DNA from: Microcoleus vaginatus PCC 9802
Lineage (GTDB): Bacteria > Cyanobacteriota > Cyanobacteriia > Cyanobacteriales > Microcoleaceae
Reading direction: 5' to 3'
NCBI GenBank assembly: GCA_022701275.1
Contig: CP031740.1
Span: 1,127,001 to 1,191,000, forward strand
DNA length: 64,000 nucleotides
A program made the translations under genes and the position numbers. The notes under the pieces were generated by a model. It was not told the origin of the DNA and did not search any database. It worked only from the letters and a program-made list of their open reading frames with translations. Of this stretch, positions 56,484 to 64,000 are shown piece after piece. Numbering within the stretch: the stretch's first letter is position 1; every line of letters starts with the position of its first letter.

Positions 56484-59399
56484 CTACTTTTTTGGTAATG
56501 TGATTATAAACTCTGTGTATTTTCCTACTTCTGTTTCGACTTTTAGTTCTCCGCGATGTTGCTGGACGATAACATCCTGACTGATAGACAGACCTAGACC
56601 AGTACCTTCGGCTGGTGGTTTTGTAGTAAAAAAGGGATTGAAAATTTTATCGAGTACCTCTGGTTTTATACCTGAGCCATTATCGCGAATGCGGATTTCA
56701 ATCGCCTCACCAAGATTTCGAGTTTTCACGTCAAGCAGCGGTGAAAATACTTCTCCGATTTCTTGTTTCTTTTTATAGGCTGCATAGCAAGCATTGCTAA
56801 TAATGTTAAGAAAAACCCTGCCGATGTCTTGTGGCACGACATCTACTTCGCCAATGTCATTGTCATAGTCTGTTTCTATGGTAATGTTAAAAGCAGGTTC
56901 CTTCGCTCGCATCCCGTGATAGGCTAAATTGATATATTCGGCTAATAAACTATTTATATCTGTAGCTTCCCAGTGACCGCTTTGTCCGCGAGAATGCAAA
57001 AGCATATTGCCCACGATTTTGTCTGCTCTTTGACCGTGTTGATTGATTTTTTTAAGATTAGCTGTGAGATCGGTTAATAGCTCGGCAATATCCTCACTGG
57101 TTTCGGGATCTAAACGTTCTGCTTGATTTTCAATTTTTTCAAACAGTTCTTCTGTTAATTCAGCAGAAAGTTCTGAGAAATTGTTGACAAAGTTTAAGGG
57201 GTTTCTGATTTCATGGGCAATGCCTGCGGTTAAACTGCCCAGAGAAGCTAGTTTTTCTTGCACAACAATTTGATTTTGCATAGCTCTGAGATTTGCTTCT
57301 ATCCGCTGGCGCTCTTCAATCTCATTCTGCAATTGCTGCACAGTATGGGTGAGTTCAGATGTACGATTCTCAACTTTGATTTCTAGTTCCTCATTCGCTT
57401 TTTGCAGGGATTCTTGGGCTTGCTTGCGCTCGCTGATATCGCGCAGAATCACCACATATTCTTGCATACCTTGATTGGAAAGCGAAGCATTTTGAGAAAA
57501 TCGGTCGGAGATGGCAACTTCCAGGATGCGCGAGTCGCGATTGGGTAGGTTAAGAGCTTGTTCGCTGCGGCTGGGCCACCGATCGGGCTCAAAAGCTAAT
57601 CCGGGCAGTAGTTTGTTCAGGGGATGCCCTAGGAGTCCAGTGGTGTCGATTCCGAAAACGCTTTCAGCAGCGGGATTAGTCTGACGAATTACACCTTTTT
57701 CATCCAGCACTACAATAGCATCTAGGGCAATGGTAAAGAGTTGTTCTGCTCCCTCTCGTGCTTCGTTCATGGAGACGACCTGGGGTAAGCTCGTCCAGCA
57801 GGCAACGGCCACGCCGACAAAGCCTATGGTCATCACCAGAACAATCAAAAGATTATTGGCAGCATCACCTGGAAGTCCGTCTAATGTGGCTCTAATCACC
57901 CAGGCGATCGCGGCAGTGCTACAGATCAAAAAGATCAGGATGCCTACCTGAAGCGCCACAAAATCCTTAGTTATCCTGTAGGACTGACCCCGATAAAGCT
58001 TAATCCACCATGCAGGATGGAATGGCGCAAAGGAAATGCGACGGATAGCCGCATCCACTGCCAAAATAGCCACAGGAAACAGCAAGCCGATCAGCAGGTC
58101 TTGCCAGTTCCAAGCCAAGCCTCCAACAATCAGGACAACTGTTTCCACCAGGAAAAAGCCTCCAGACCACCAAGGCCATAGCACTTCTGGCCTATCCCGA
58201 CGCACCCATAGCCCCAAATGGACTGTCATAAAGGCGGTCAGCGAAGCAGTAGCGCCCACCATTACTAAACGCGCTATATCTCCCCAAGCGAGACAGATGA
58301 GACTGAGCAAGAACGTCAGCACCAGGGCTGGGCCGAGCACGCCCCGTGGGGAGACAACACCGAATACTGGCGATATGTGCCCGTCCAAGGCAAGTTGGTA
58401 CAAAACGCGGGGAGTGTTGGAAACCGCTGTGGCGGAACTTAGGAGGCAGCCCGCGACGATCAAAAGCGTCACCATAAATGAGGCCCACGGCCCCCAGAAG
58501 AGTTTAGCTGCGGATAATAGGTTTAAGAATGTGTCGTCTTTTAATCCAGGTTCTGTTGCCAAGCGCATCAGTACCCAGGAACCGACCAGATAGGGAATAG
58601 GCATCAACCAAGCCGCAAAGGTCAGAAACCGCAAAGTCTCCCCCGGTCGTTGGCTATCAGCGACAAATGAGGCAGCAGTTTCACCGGCGTAAGTAGCGTA
58701 GGCGCCAAAAAAGAACCATTTTGCCCATTCAACCCAGGAAAAGCTAGGCCAACTGTCGGGAAAAAAGCCGGGGCTAGCTGGGGATAGTAATAACCAGCCG
58801 ATGCCTTGAGTGCAAAAAACTAAGAGGAATCCTACAGCGGGTAGAACGAAACATAAATGCAGGATACTCAAGGCGCGGGTGCCACTAAACGCCACAATAA
58901 AGGCGAGTACCGTAAAGCCAATTTTCAGGGGTATCTCAGGACATGAAATCCCTAATGGTTTCAGGTTGGCTTGGATCAGGGCTGTGAGGATCAGGGCGTT
59001 GACGGTTGTCACCGATAACCAAGCAAAAAAGTATCCCATCGCCCCATACCTACCCAACCAGGGATAGTTACTTAGCAGCCGCGCCGTATAGTTGAGCGTT
59101 CCCCCTGCCATCTCTGGCCACTTCCTGCCCAAGCTTTGCATCTGAAAGTTCAGCAGCATCCCCACAATTGTTGCTGGTACCCAGACGAAGATAGCTTGAG
59201 GCCCAAGAGCAGCGTGTATAGCCGGTGCAGCGCTAATCCATAGCAGAGGACCCGTAAGGCCGAACCCCCAAGTTTCCAGTGTCGTTAGGGTGGGCTGGAG
59301 GCGCATGGGCGATCGCCTATTAAGATTTTCTGTTGGGGAAGGCTGAGTTGGTTCTGAATGGTAGCCGTTTGCTGGCTGGTGTCGGATGTCTGTCGCCAT
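56484..59399 (-). CDS. APC permease-like sensor histidine kinase, copy 1
   Basis: 971 residues from the ATG at 59399 (TTG at 59402 is not needed). A 30-residue Pro/Ser/Gln-rich N-terminus precedes an amino-acid/polyamine permease-like domain of about 12 membrane helices, residues about 40-475 (ETWGFGLTGPLLWISAAPA, RKWPEMAGGTLNYTARLL, GAYATYAGETAASFVADS). Two further helices (about 485-550) lead to a PAS (TIALDAIVVLDEKGVIRQ), a long coiled coil, HisKA (GIAHEIRNPLNFVNNFSEL) and HATPase ([31 protein letters not shown]). It may sense a substrate through a transporter-like fold and signal to the regulator 22 bp downstream. Transport ability is not shown. Confidence 0.93.
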   Translation of the reverse strand: MATDIRHQPANGYHSEPTQPSPTENLNRRSPMRLQPTLTTLETWGFGLTGPLLWISAAPAIHAALGPQAIFVWVPATIVGMLLNFQMQSLGRKWPEMAGGTLNYTARLLSNYPWLGRYGAMGYFFAWLSVTTVNALILTALIQANLKPLGISCPEIPLKIGFTVLAFIVAFSGTRALSILHLCFVLPAVGFLLVFCTQGIGWLLLSPASPGFFPDSWPSFSWVEWAKWFFFGAYATYAGETAASFVADSQRPGETLRFLTFAAWLMPIPYLVGSWVLMRLATEPGLKDDTFLNLLSAAKLFWGPWASFMVTLLIVAGCLLSSATAVSNTPRVLYQLALDGHISPVFGVVSPRGVLGPALVLTFLLSLICLAWGDIARLVMVGATASLTAFMTVHLGLWVRRDRPEVLWPWWSGGFFLVETVVLIVGGLAWNWQDLLIGLLFPVAILAVDAAIRRISFAPFHPAWWIKLYRGQSYRITKDFVALQVGILIFLICSTAAIAWVIRATLDGLPGDAANNLLIVLVMTIGFVGVAVACWTSLPQVVSMNEAREGAEQLFTIALDAIVVLDEKGVIRQTNPAAESVFGIDTTGLLGHPLNKLLPGLAFEPDRWPSRSEQALNLPNRDSRILEVAISDRFSQNASLSNQGMQEYVVILRDISERKQAQESLQKANEELEIKVENRTSELTHTVQQLQNEIEERQRIEANLRAMQNQIVVQEKLASLGSLTAGIAHEIRNPLNFVNNFSELSAELTEELFEKIENQAERLDPETSEDIAELLTDLTANLKKINQHGQRADKIVGNMLLHSRGQSGHWEATDINSLLAEYINLAYHGMRAKEPAFNITIETDYDNDIGEVDVVPQDIGRVFLNIISNACYAAYKKKQEIGEVFSPLLDVKTRNLGEAIEIRIRDNGSGIKPEVLDKIFNPFFTTKPPAEGTGLGLSISQDVIVQQHRGELKVETEVGKYTEFIITLPKK

Positions 59400-59457
59400 C
59401 AATTTTACCTAATTACATTTTATTTCTGACTTCTGACTTAAACTAATTTCGCGTTTT

Positions 59458-59556
59458 TTAGCCATATTGAATTTGCCCGGCTTTGATTTCTTTCCTAAAT
59501 TTCTGCTTGAACAGTGACTGAATATCTTCCTCGTCGTCTACCACCATTACTTTCAT
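59458..59556 (-). pseudogene. Truncated response-regulator stub after copy 2
   Basis: 32 codons from an ATG with the same GGAG site: identical to the first 30 residues of the regulator at 56090-56461 (MKVMVVDDEEDIQSLF...), then Tyr-Gly-stop. The phospho-Asp region is missing. The sequence match to the 5' end of the true gene, including the spacer, ends abruptly at about 59467. Confidence 0.85.
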
Positions 59557-59578
59557 TTTTTTTACTCCTTAACTTTCG

Positions 59579-62491
59579 CTACTTTTTTGGTAATGTGATT
59601 ATAAACTCTGTGTATTTTCCTACTTCTGTTTCGACTTTTAGTTCTCCGCGATGTTGCTGGACGATAACATCCTGACTGATAGACAGACCTAGACCAGTAC
59701 CTTCGGCTGGTGGTTTTGTAGTAAAAAAGGGATTGAAAATTTTATCGAGTACCTCTGGTTTTATACCTGAGCCATTATCGCGAATGCGGATTTCAATCGC
59801 CTCACCAAGATTTCGAGTTTTCACGTCAAGCAGCGGTGAAAATACTTCTCCGATTTCTTGTTTCTTTTTATAGGCTGCATAGCAAGCATTGCTAATAATG
59901 TTAAGAAAAACCCTGCCGATGTCTTGTGGCACGACATCTACTTCGCCAATGTCATTGTCATAGTCTGTTTCTATGGTAATGTTAAAAGCAGGTTCCTTCG
60001 CTCGCATCCCGTGATAGGCTAAATTGATATATTCGGCGAGTAAACTATTTATATCTGTAGCTTCCCAGTGACCGCTTTGTCCGCGAGAATGCAAAAGCAT
60101 ATTGCCCACGATTTTGTCTGCTCTTTGACCGTGTTGATTGATTTTTTTAAGATTAGCTGTGAGATCGGTTAATAGCTCGGCAATATCCTCACTGGTTTCG
60201 GGATCTAAACGTTCTGCTTGATTTTCAATTTTTTCAAACAGTTCTTCTGTTAATTCAGCAGAAAGTTCTGAGAAATTGTTGACAAAGTTTAAGGGGTTTC
60301 TGATTTCGTGGGCAATGCCTGCGGTTAAACTGCCCAGAGAAGCTAGTTTTTCTTGGACAACAATTTGATTTTGCATAGCTCTGAGATTTGCTTCTATCCG
60401 CTGGCGCTCTTCAATCTCATTTTGCAATTGCTGCACAGTATGGGTGAGTTCAGATGTACGATTCTCAACTTTGATTTCTAGTTCCTCATTCGCTTTTTGC
60501 AGTGCTTCTTGGGCTTGCTTGCGCTCGGTGATATCGCGCACGATCGCCACATATTCTTGGAGATCCTGATTGGAAAGAGAAGCTTGTTTAGAGAATCGGT
60601 TTGAGATGGCAACTTCGAGGATGCGCGAGTTTCCATCGGGTAAGTTGAGGGTTTGTTCGCTGCGACTGAGCCACTGCTCTGGCTGAGCCGCTAATCCGGG
60701 TAGTAATTTGTTCAGGTAAGACCCAATTAGCCTTGTAATATCTATTCCGAAGACGCTTTCAGCAGCGGGATTAGTCTGACGAATTACACCTTTTTCATCG
60801 AGCACTACAATAGCATCTAGGGCAATGGTAAAAAGCTGTTCTGCTCCCTCTCGTGCCTCGTCCATTAAGACAACCTGGGATATGCTCGTCCAACAGGCAA
60901 CGGCTACCCCGACAAAGGTGATACTCAAGACTAGCACTACCAAAAGATTAGAGGCAAGACTTGAGTTAGCCTCTAAGGGGATACCAAACAACCAGCCGAC
61001 CGTAACGGCGCTAGAAACCAGTAAAATCGCGACTACAACCTGAAACGCCACAAAATCTGGTATCAAGCTCTTGCGATCTTGCCGATAACACTGAATCCAC
61101 CATTCTGGATGAAACGGTGCAAAGGGAATGCGACGGATAGCCGCATCCACTACGAAAACAACCACAGGAAACAGGAACCCAATCAGCACATCTTCCCGAC
61201 TCCAAGCTAAGCCTCCAACCAGCAACAGCACACCATCAAAAATCAAGAAGCCTAATGCCAACCAAGGCCATCGCACTTCTGGAGATCGTCGCCGCAGCCA
61301 GAGTCCGAGATAGAGTGACATCAACGTTACCATGAAGGCAACAGAACCAATCACCAATAGCCGAGTTAGATCTATCCAAAATAAACCGATCAAATTAATT
61401 AAAACGCAAAATATCAAGCCCGGTTGCAGAACACCTCGTCGGGAAACGATCGCAAACACGGGTGCAACATATCCATCTAAAGCGAGTTGGTACAAAATTC
61501 GGGGAGAGTTAGAAACCGCAGTGGCGCAAGCTAGAAAACAGCTTGAAGCCAGCAACAGTGTCACGATTAATGAAGCTGACGGGCCCCAAAATGGTACGGC
61601 GGCTGCTAATAAATTCTTAAATGAGTCTTCCCCCAGTCCTTCAGCGGTGGCTAAGCGCATCAGTACCCAGGAGTTGGCTAGAAATATGGGAACAATTAGT
61701 GCAGCAGCTAAGTTCAGAAACCGCAAAGTTTCACTGGGACGACGGCTGTCGGCGACAAACGAAGAAGCGGTTTCGCAGGCGCAAGTAGCGTAGATCGCGA
61801 AACACGACCACTTAGCCCAGTCCACAAAGGTTAAGGTTGGCCAACTGCTGGGGAAAAGTCCGGGACTCTCTGGAGATAAAGCTAACCATCCCATCCCTTG
61901 AATGCCAAACACCAGTAGAAATCCAATTGCTGGGAACACGAAAAATGCGTGCAGTATTCCTAGAGCGCGAGTGCCGCTAAATGCCACAATATAAGCGATC
62001 AGTGTGAATCCAAGTATGAGAATTGTTCTGGGACACGGAATGCCCAATGGTTCCAGGTTAGCTTGGATGAGGTCTGTGATGACGATCGCATTCACTGAGG
62101 GATATACTACCCAACTCAGGAAGTAAGCGAATGCCGCATAGCGACCCAGAAAGGGATTGTTCCTCAGTAGCCTGGTGATATAGTTGGGCGTTCCCCCTGA
62201 CATCTCTGGCCAATGTTCCCCTAAGCGTTTCACTTGTAGGTTGAGCATTACCCCCAACAGCACCGCGGGCAGCCAGACGAAAATTGCATTTGGGCCCAGA
62301 GCGGCGTACATTGGTGGTGCAATTGTTACCCATGCGATATGACCGCTCAGGCCAAAGCCCCAGGTTTCAATAGAACTCAGGCTTCTCTGGAGGCGCATGG
62401 GCGATCGGCTATTCAGATTTTCTGTTGGGGAAGGCTGAGTTGGTTCTGAATGGTAGCCGTTGGCTGGCTGCTGTCGGATGTCTGTGGCCAT
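59579..62491 (-). CDS. APC permease-like sensor histidine kinase, copy 2
   Basis: 970 residues from the ATG at 62491. Same layout as copy 1: a near-identical N-terminal tail, APC-type permease domain (ETWGFGLSGHIAWVTIAPP, HWPEMSGGTPNYITRLL, ATCACETASSFVADSRRPSE), PAS, coiled coil, HisKA and HATPase. From about residue 665 to the end its protein sequence is the same as copy 1, whereas the permease parts differ at many positions. It is followed by the stub of a regulator (59458-59556), so it may depend on the intact regulator behind copy 1. Confidence 0.93.
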   Translation of the reverse strand: MATDIRQQPANGYHSEPTQPSPTENLNSRSPMRLQRSLSSIETWGFGLSGHIAWVTIAPPMYAALGPNAIFVWLPAVLLGVMLNLQVKRLGEHWPEMSGGTPNYITRLLRNNPFLGRYAAFAYFLSWVVYPSVNAIVITDLIQANLEPLGIPCPRTILILGFTLIAYIVAFSGTRALGILHAFFVFPAIGFLLVFGIQGMGWLALSPESPGLFPSSWPTLTFVDWAKWSCFAIYATCACETASSFVADSRRPSETLRFLNLAAALIVPIFLANSWVLMRLATAEGLGEDSFKNLLAAAVPFWGPSASLIVTLLLASSCFLACATAVSNSPRILYQLALDGYVAPVFAIVSRRGVLQPGLIFCVLINLIGLFWIDLTRLLVIGSVAFMVTLMSLYLGLWLRRRSPEVRWPWLALGFLIFDGVLLLVGGLAWSREDVLIGFLFPVVVFVVDAAIRRIPFAPFHPEWWIQCYRQDRKSLIPDFVAFQVVVAILLVSSAVTVGWLFGIPLEANSSLASNLLVVLVLSITFVGVAVACWTSISQVVLMDEAREGAEQLFTIALDAIVVLDEKGVIRQTNPAAESVFGIDITRLIGSYLNKLLPGLAAQPEQWLSRSEQTLNLPDGNSRILEVAISNRFSKQASLSNQDLQEYVAIVRDITERKQAQEALQKANEELEIKVENRTSELTHTVQQLQNEIEERQRIEANLRAMQNQIVVQEKLASLGSLTAGIAHEIRNPLNFVNNFSELSAELTEELFEKIENQAERLDPETSEDIAELLTDLTANLKKINQHGQRADKIVGNMLLHSRGQSGHWEATDINSLLAEYINLAYHGMRAKEPAFNITIETDYDNDIGEVDVVPQDIGRVFLNIISNACYAAYKKKQEIGEVFSPLLDVKTRNLGEAIEIRIRDNGSGIKPEVLDKIFNPFFTTKPPAEGTGLGLSISQDVIVQQHRGELKVETEVGKYTEFIITLPKK

Positions 62492-62742
62492 CAATTTTAC
62501 CTATATATCATTTTGTGGATGTTGCAGTCGCTACCCGATGTTCCGCTTTATAGAGTGCAACTTTTTTGTGGGAAGTATTTTTGCTAGTCTTAAGTTTTGG
62601 CAAAGCTGCCTTCCCCAGTCAACCATTAAAATCTATCTCAATCCCTCTTCACTATTACATTATTACATTTTATTTCTGACGGATTTGGGCTACTTTCTGG
62701 TTATTTTAGCCATATTAAATTTCTTCTGCTTTGATTAATTTC

Positions 62743-62805
62743 CTATTTTTTTATTAACAGTGGCTGGATATTTTCTTCTTCGTCGTCTACCACCATTACT
62801 TTCAT
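62743..62805 (-). pseudogene. Eroded response-regulator stub after copy 3
   Basis: 20 codons from an ATG with GGAG upstream, starting MKVMVVDDEEENIQ and ending in a stop after Lys-Lys. It is the same regulator 5' end as at 59458-59556 but more mutated, so it is the older of the two stubs. The remainder of the gap 62492-62742 has no gene. Confidence 0.7.
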
Positions 62806-62810
62806 TTTTT

Positions 62811-64000
62811 TTACTCCTTAATTTCTGCTACTTTTTTTGGCAAGGTGATTATAAACTCTGTGTATTTTCCTACTTCTGTTTCGACTTTTAGTTCTCCTTG
62901 ATGTTGCTGGACGATAACATCCTGACTGATAGACAGACCTAGACCAGTACCTTCCGCTGGTGGCTTTGTAGTAAAAAAGGGATTAAAAATTTTATCGAGT
63001 ACCTCTGGTTTTATACCTGAGCCATTATCGCGAATGCGGATTTCAATCGCGTCACCAAGATTTCGAGTTCTCACGTCAAGCAGCGGTGAAAATACTTCTC
63101 CCATTTCTTGTTTCTTTTTATAGGTTGCATAGCAAGCATTGCTAATAATGTTAAGAAAAACCCTGCCGATGTCTTGTGGCACGACATCTACTTCGCCAAT
63201 GTCATTGTCATAGTCTGTTTCTATGGTAATGTTAAAAGCAGCTTCCTTCGCTCGCATCCCGTGATAAGCTAGATTGATATATTCGGCGAGTAAACTATTT
63301 ATATCTGTAGCTTCCCAGTGACCGCTTTGTCCGCGAGAATGCAAAAGCATATTACCAACGATTTTGTCTGCTCTTTGACCGTGTTGATTGATTTTTTTAA
63401 GATTAGCTGTGAGATCGGTTAACAGCTCGGCAATATATTCCTTTGTTTCGGGCGCTAAACGTTCTGCTTGATTTCCCAGTTCTTCAAACAGTTCTTCGGT
63501 TAATTCAGCAGAAAGTTCTGAGAAATTGTTGACAAAGTTTAAGGGGTTTCTGATTTCGTGGGCAATGCCTGCTGTTAAACTGCCCAGAGAAGCTAGTTTT
63601 TCTTGCACAACAATTTGATTTTGCATAGCTCTAAGATTTGCTTCAATCTGCTGGCGCTCTTCAATCTCGTTCTGCAATTGTTCTACAGTATAGCGGAGTT
63701 CAGATGTACGATTCTCAACTTTGATTTCTAGTTCCTCATTAGCTTTTTGTAGAGATTCTTGGGCTTGCTTGCGATCTGTTATGTCGCGCAGAATCACCAC
63801 ATATTCTTGTAGCTCCTGATTGAAAAGCGAAGCGTCTTGGGAAAATCGGTCGGAAATGGCAACTTCCAGGATACGTGAGTCTTCAGCGGGCAGGTTCAGG
63901 GTTTGTTCGCTCCGGCTGGGCCACCGTTCTGGCTGATTTGCCAATCCGGGGAGTAGTTTGTTCAAGTGACGCCCGATTAATTGACCAGTGCTTAACTCAA
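62811..64000 (-). CDS. APC permease-like sensor kinase, copy 3, 5' end outside window
   Basis: The frame stays open to the window edge, giving about 396 C-terminal residues. Visible are the end of a PAS domain (RHLNKLLPGL), coiled coil (KANEELEIKVENRTSELRYT), HisKA (GIAHEIRNPLNFVNNFSEL) and HATPase (DNGSGIKPEVLDKIF). It matches copies 1 and 2 with about 20-30 substitutions in the shared part. A permease domain beyond the edge is inferred from the other two copies. Confidence 0.9.
   Translation of the reverse strand, partial: ELSTGQLIGRHLNKLLPGLANQPERWPSRSEQTLNLPAEDSRILEVAISDRFSQDASLFNQELQEYVVILRDITDRKQAQESLQKANEELEIKVENRTSELRYTVEQLQNEIEERQQIEANLRAMQNQIVVQEKLASLGSLTAGIAHEIRNPLNFVNNFSELSAELTEELFEELGNQAERLAPETKEYIAELLTDLTANLKKINQHGQRADKIVGNMLLHSRGQSGHWEATDINSLLAEYINLAYHGMRAKEAAFNITIETDYDNDIGEVDVVPQDIGRVFLNIISNACYATYKKKQEMGEVFSPLLDVRTRNLGDAIEIRIRDNGSGIKPEVLDKIFNPFFTTKPPAEGTGLGLSISQDVIVQQHQGELKVETEVGKYTEFIITLPKKVAEIKE

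Noticed and set aside
58036-58593. 185-codon frame antisense to the permease domain of copy 1
   Set aside because: Arg/Lys/Pro/Thr-rich shadow frame; a similar shadow appears in copy 2 only because the coding strands are alike.

Overview
The window is about 64 kb of chromosome from a filamentous cyanobacterium, most likely of the Oscillatoriales (Microcoleus, Oscillatoria or Phormidium type). The evidence is an nblA phycobilisome-degradation gene, a cyanobacterial ndhD, a minCDE cluster, cyanobacterial-style protein kinases and sensor kinases, many GCGATCGC (HIP1) octamers, and gaps filled with heptamer-like short tandem repeats. There is no phage, CRISPR array or intact insertion sequence. 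Mobile DNA is present only as relics: an IS630-type fragment, a broken tnpB, a possible IS200/IS605 end and small MITE-like repeats. The genus is an inference; the phylum is well supported.

Region 1 (1-7.4 kb, mostly +): a chaperone and ribosome-assembly block, dnaK (5' end outside the window), dnaJ, a TusA-like gene and rsgA. Next come an ExbB/ExbD proton-channel pair and nblA. A cluster of perfect palindromes sharing a CAATTG core lies between dnaJ and tusA. Region 2 (7.8-20.1 kb, mostly -): a conserved unknown, anmK (wall recycling), a PP2C phosphatase, a UbiB/ABC1-family protein, a small conserved cyanobacterial protein, a membrane Ser/Thr kinase, a cyclic-nucleotide-binding protein paired with a large transporter-HEAT protein, and infC.

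Region 3 (20.5-27 kb, +): an alpha/beta hydrolase, a decayed tnpB, an AMIN-type N-acetylmuramoyl-L-alanine amidase, murI, a YacP-like NYN nuclease, and a tRNA-Asn(GUU) split by a group I intron of about 302 nt. Region 4 (27-38.8 kb): a GT2 glycosyltransferase, a large SDR-type protein, a PilT2-like ATPase, a DUF58 protein, minC-minD-minE, an ADP-ribosylglycohydrolase and a Uma2-family protein. Region 5 (39-46 kb): ndhD, an HTH/NB-ARC STAND protein, an ABC exporter-type protein and a DUF1361 membrane protein.

Region 6 (46-64 kb) is the most unusual part, a dense two-component signalling block. It holds a CHASE/multi-PAS/GAF histidine kinase, tldD, two tandem REC-histidine kinase paralogues, one single-domain response regulator, and three tandem copies (the third cut by the window edge) of an amino-acid-permease-like membrane domain fused to PAS and histidine kinase domains. 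Only the copy nearest the regulator keeps an intact regulator gene; behind the other two are truncated stubs of its 5' end. The permease domains have diverged while the kinase domains are nearly identical, which suggests several nutrient or ligand sensors feeding one response regulator, with the kinase part homogenised by recombination.
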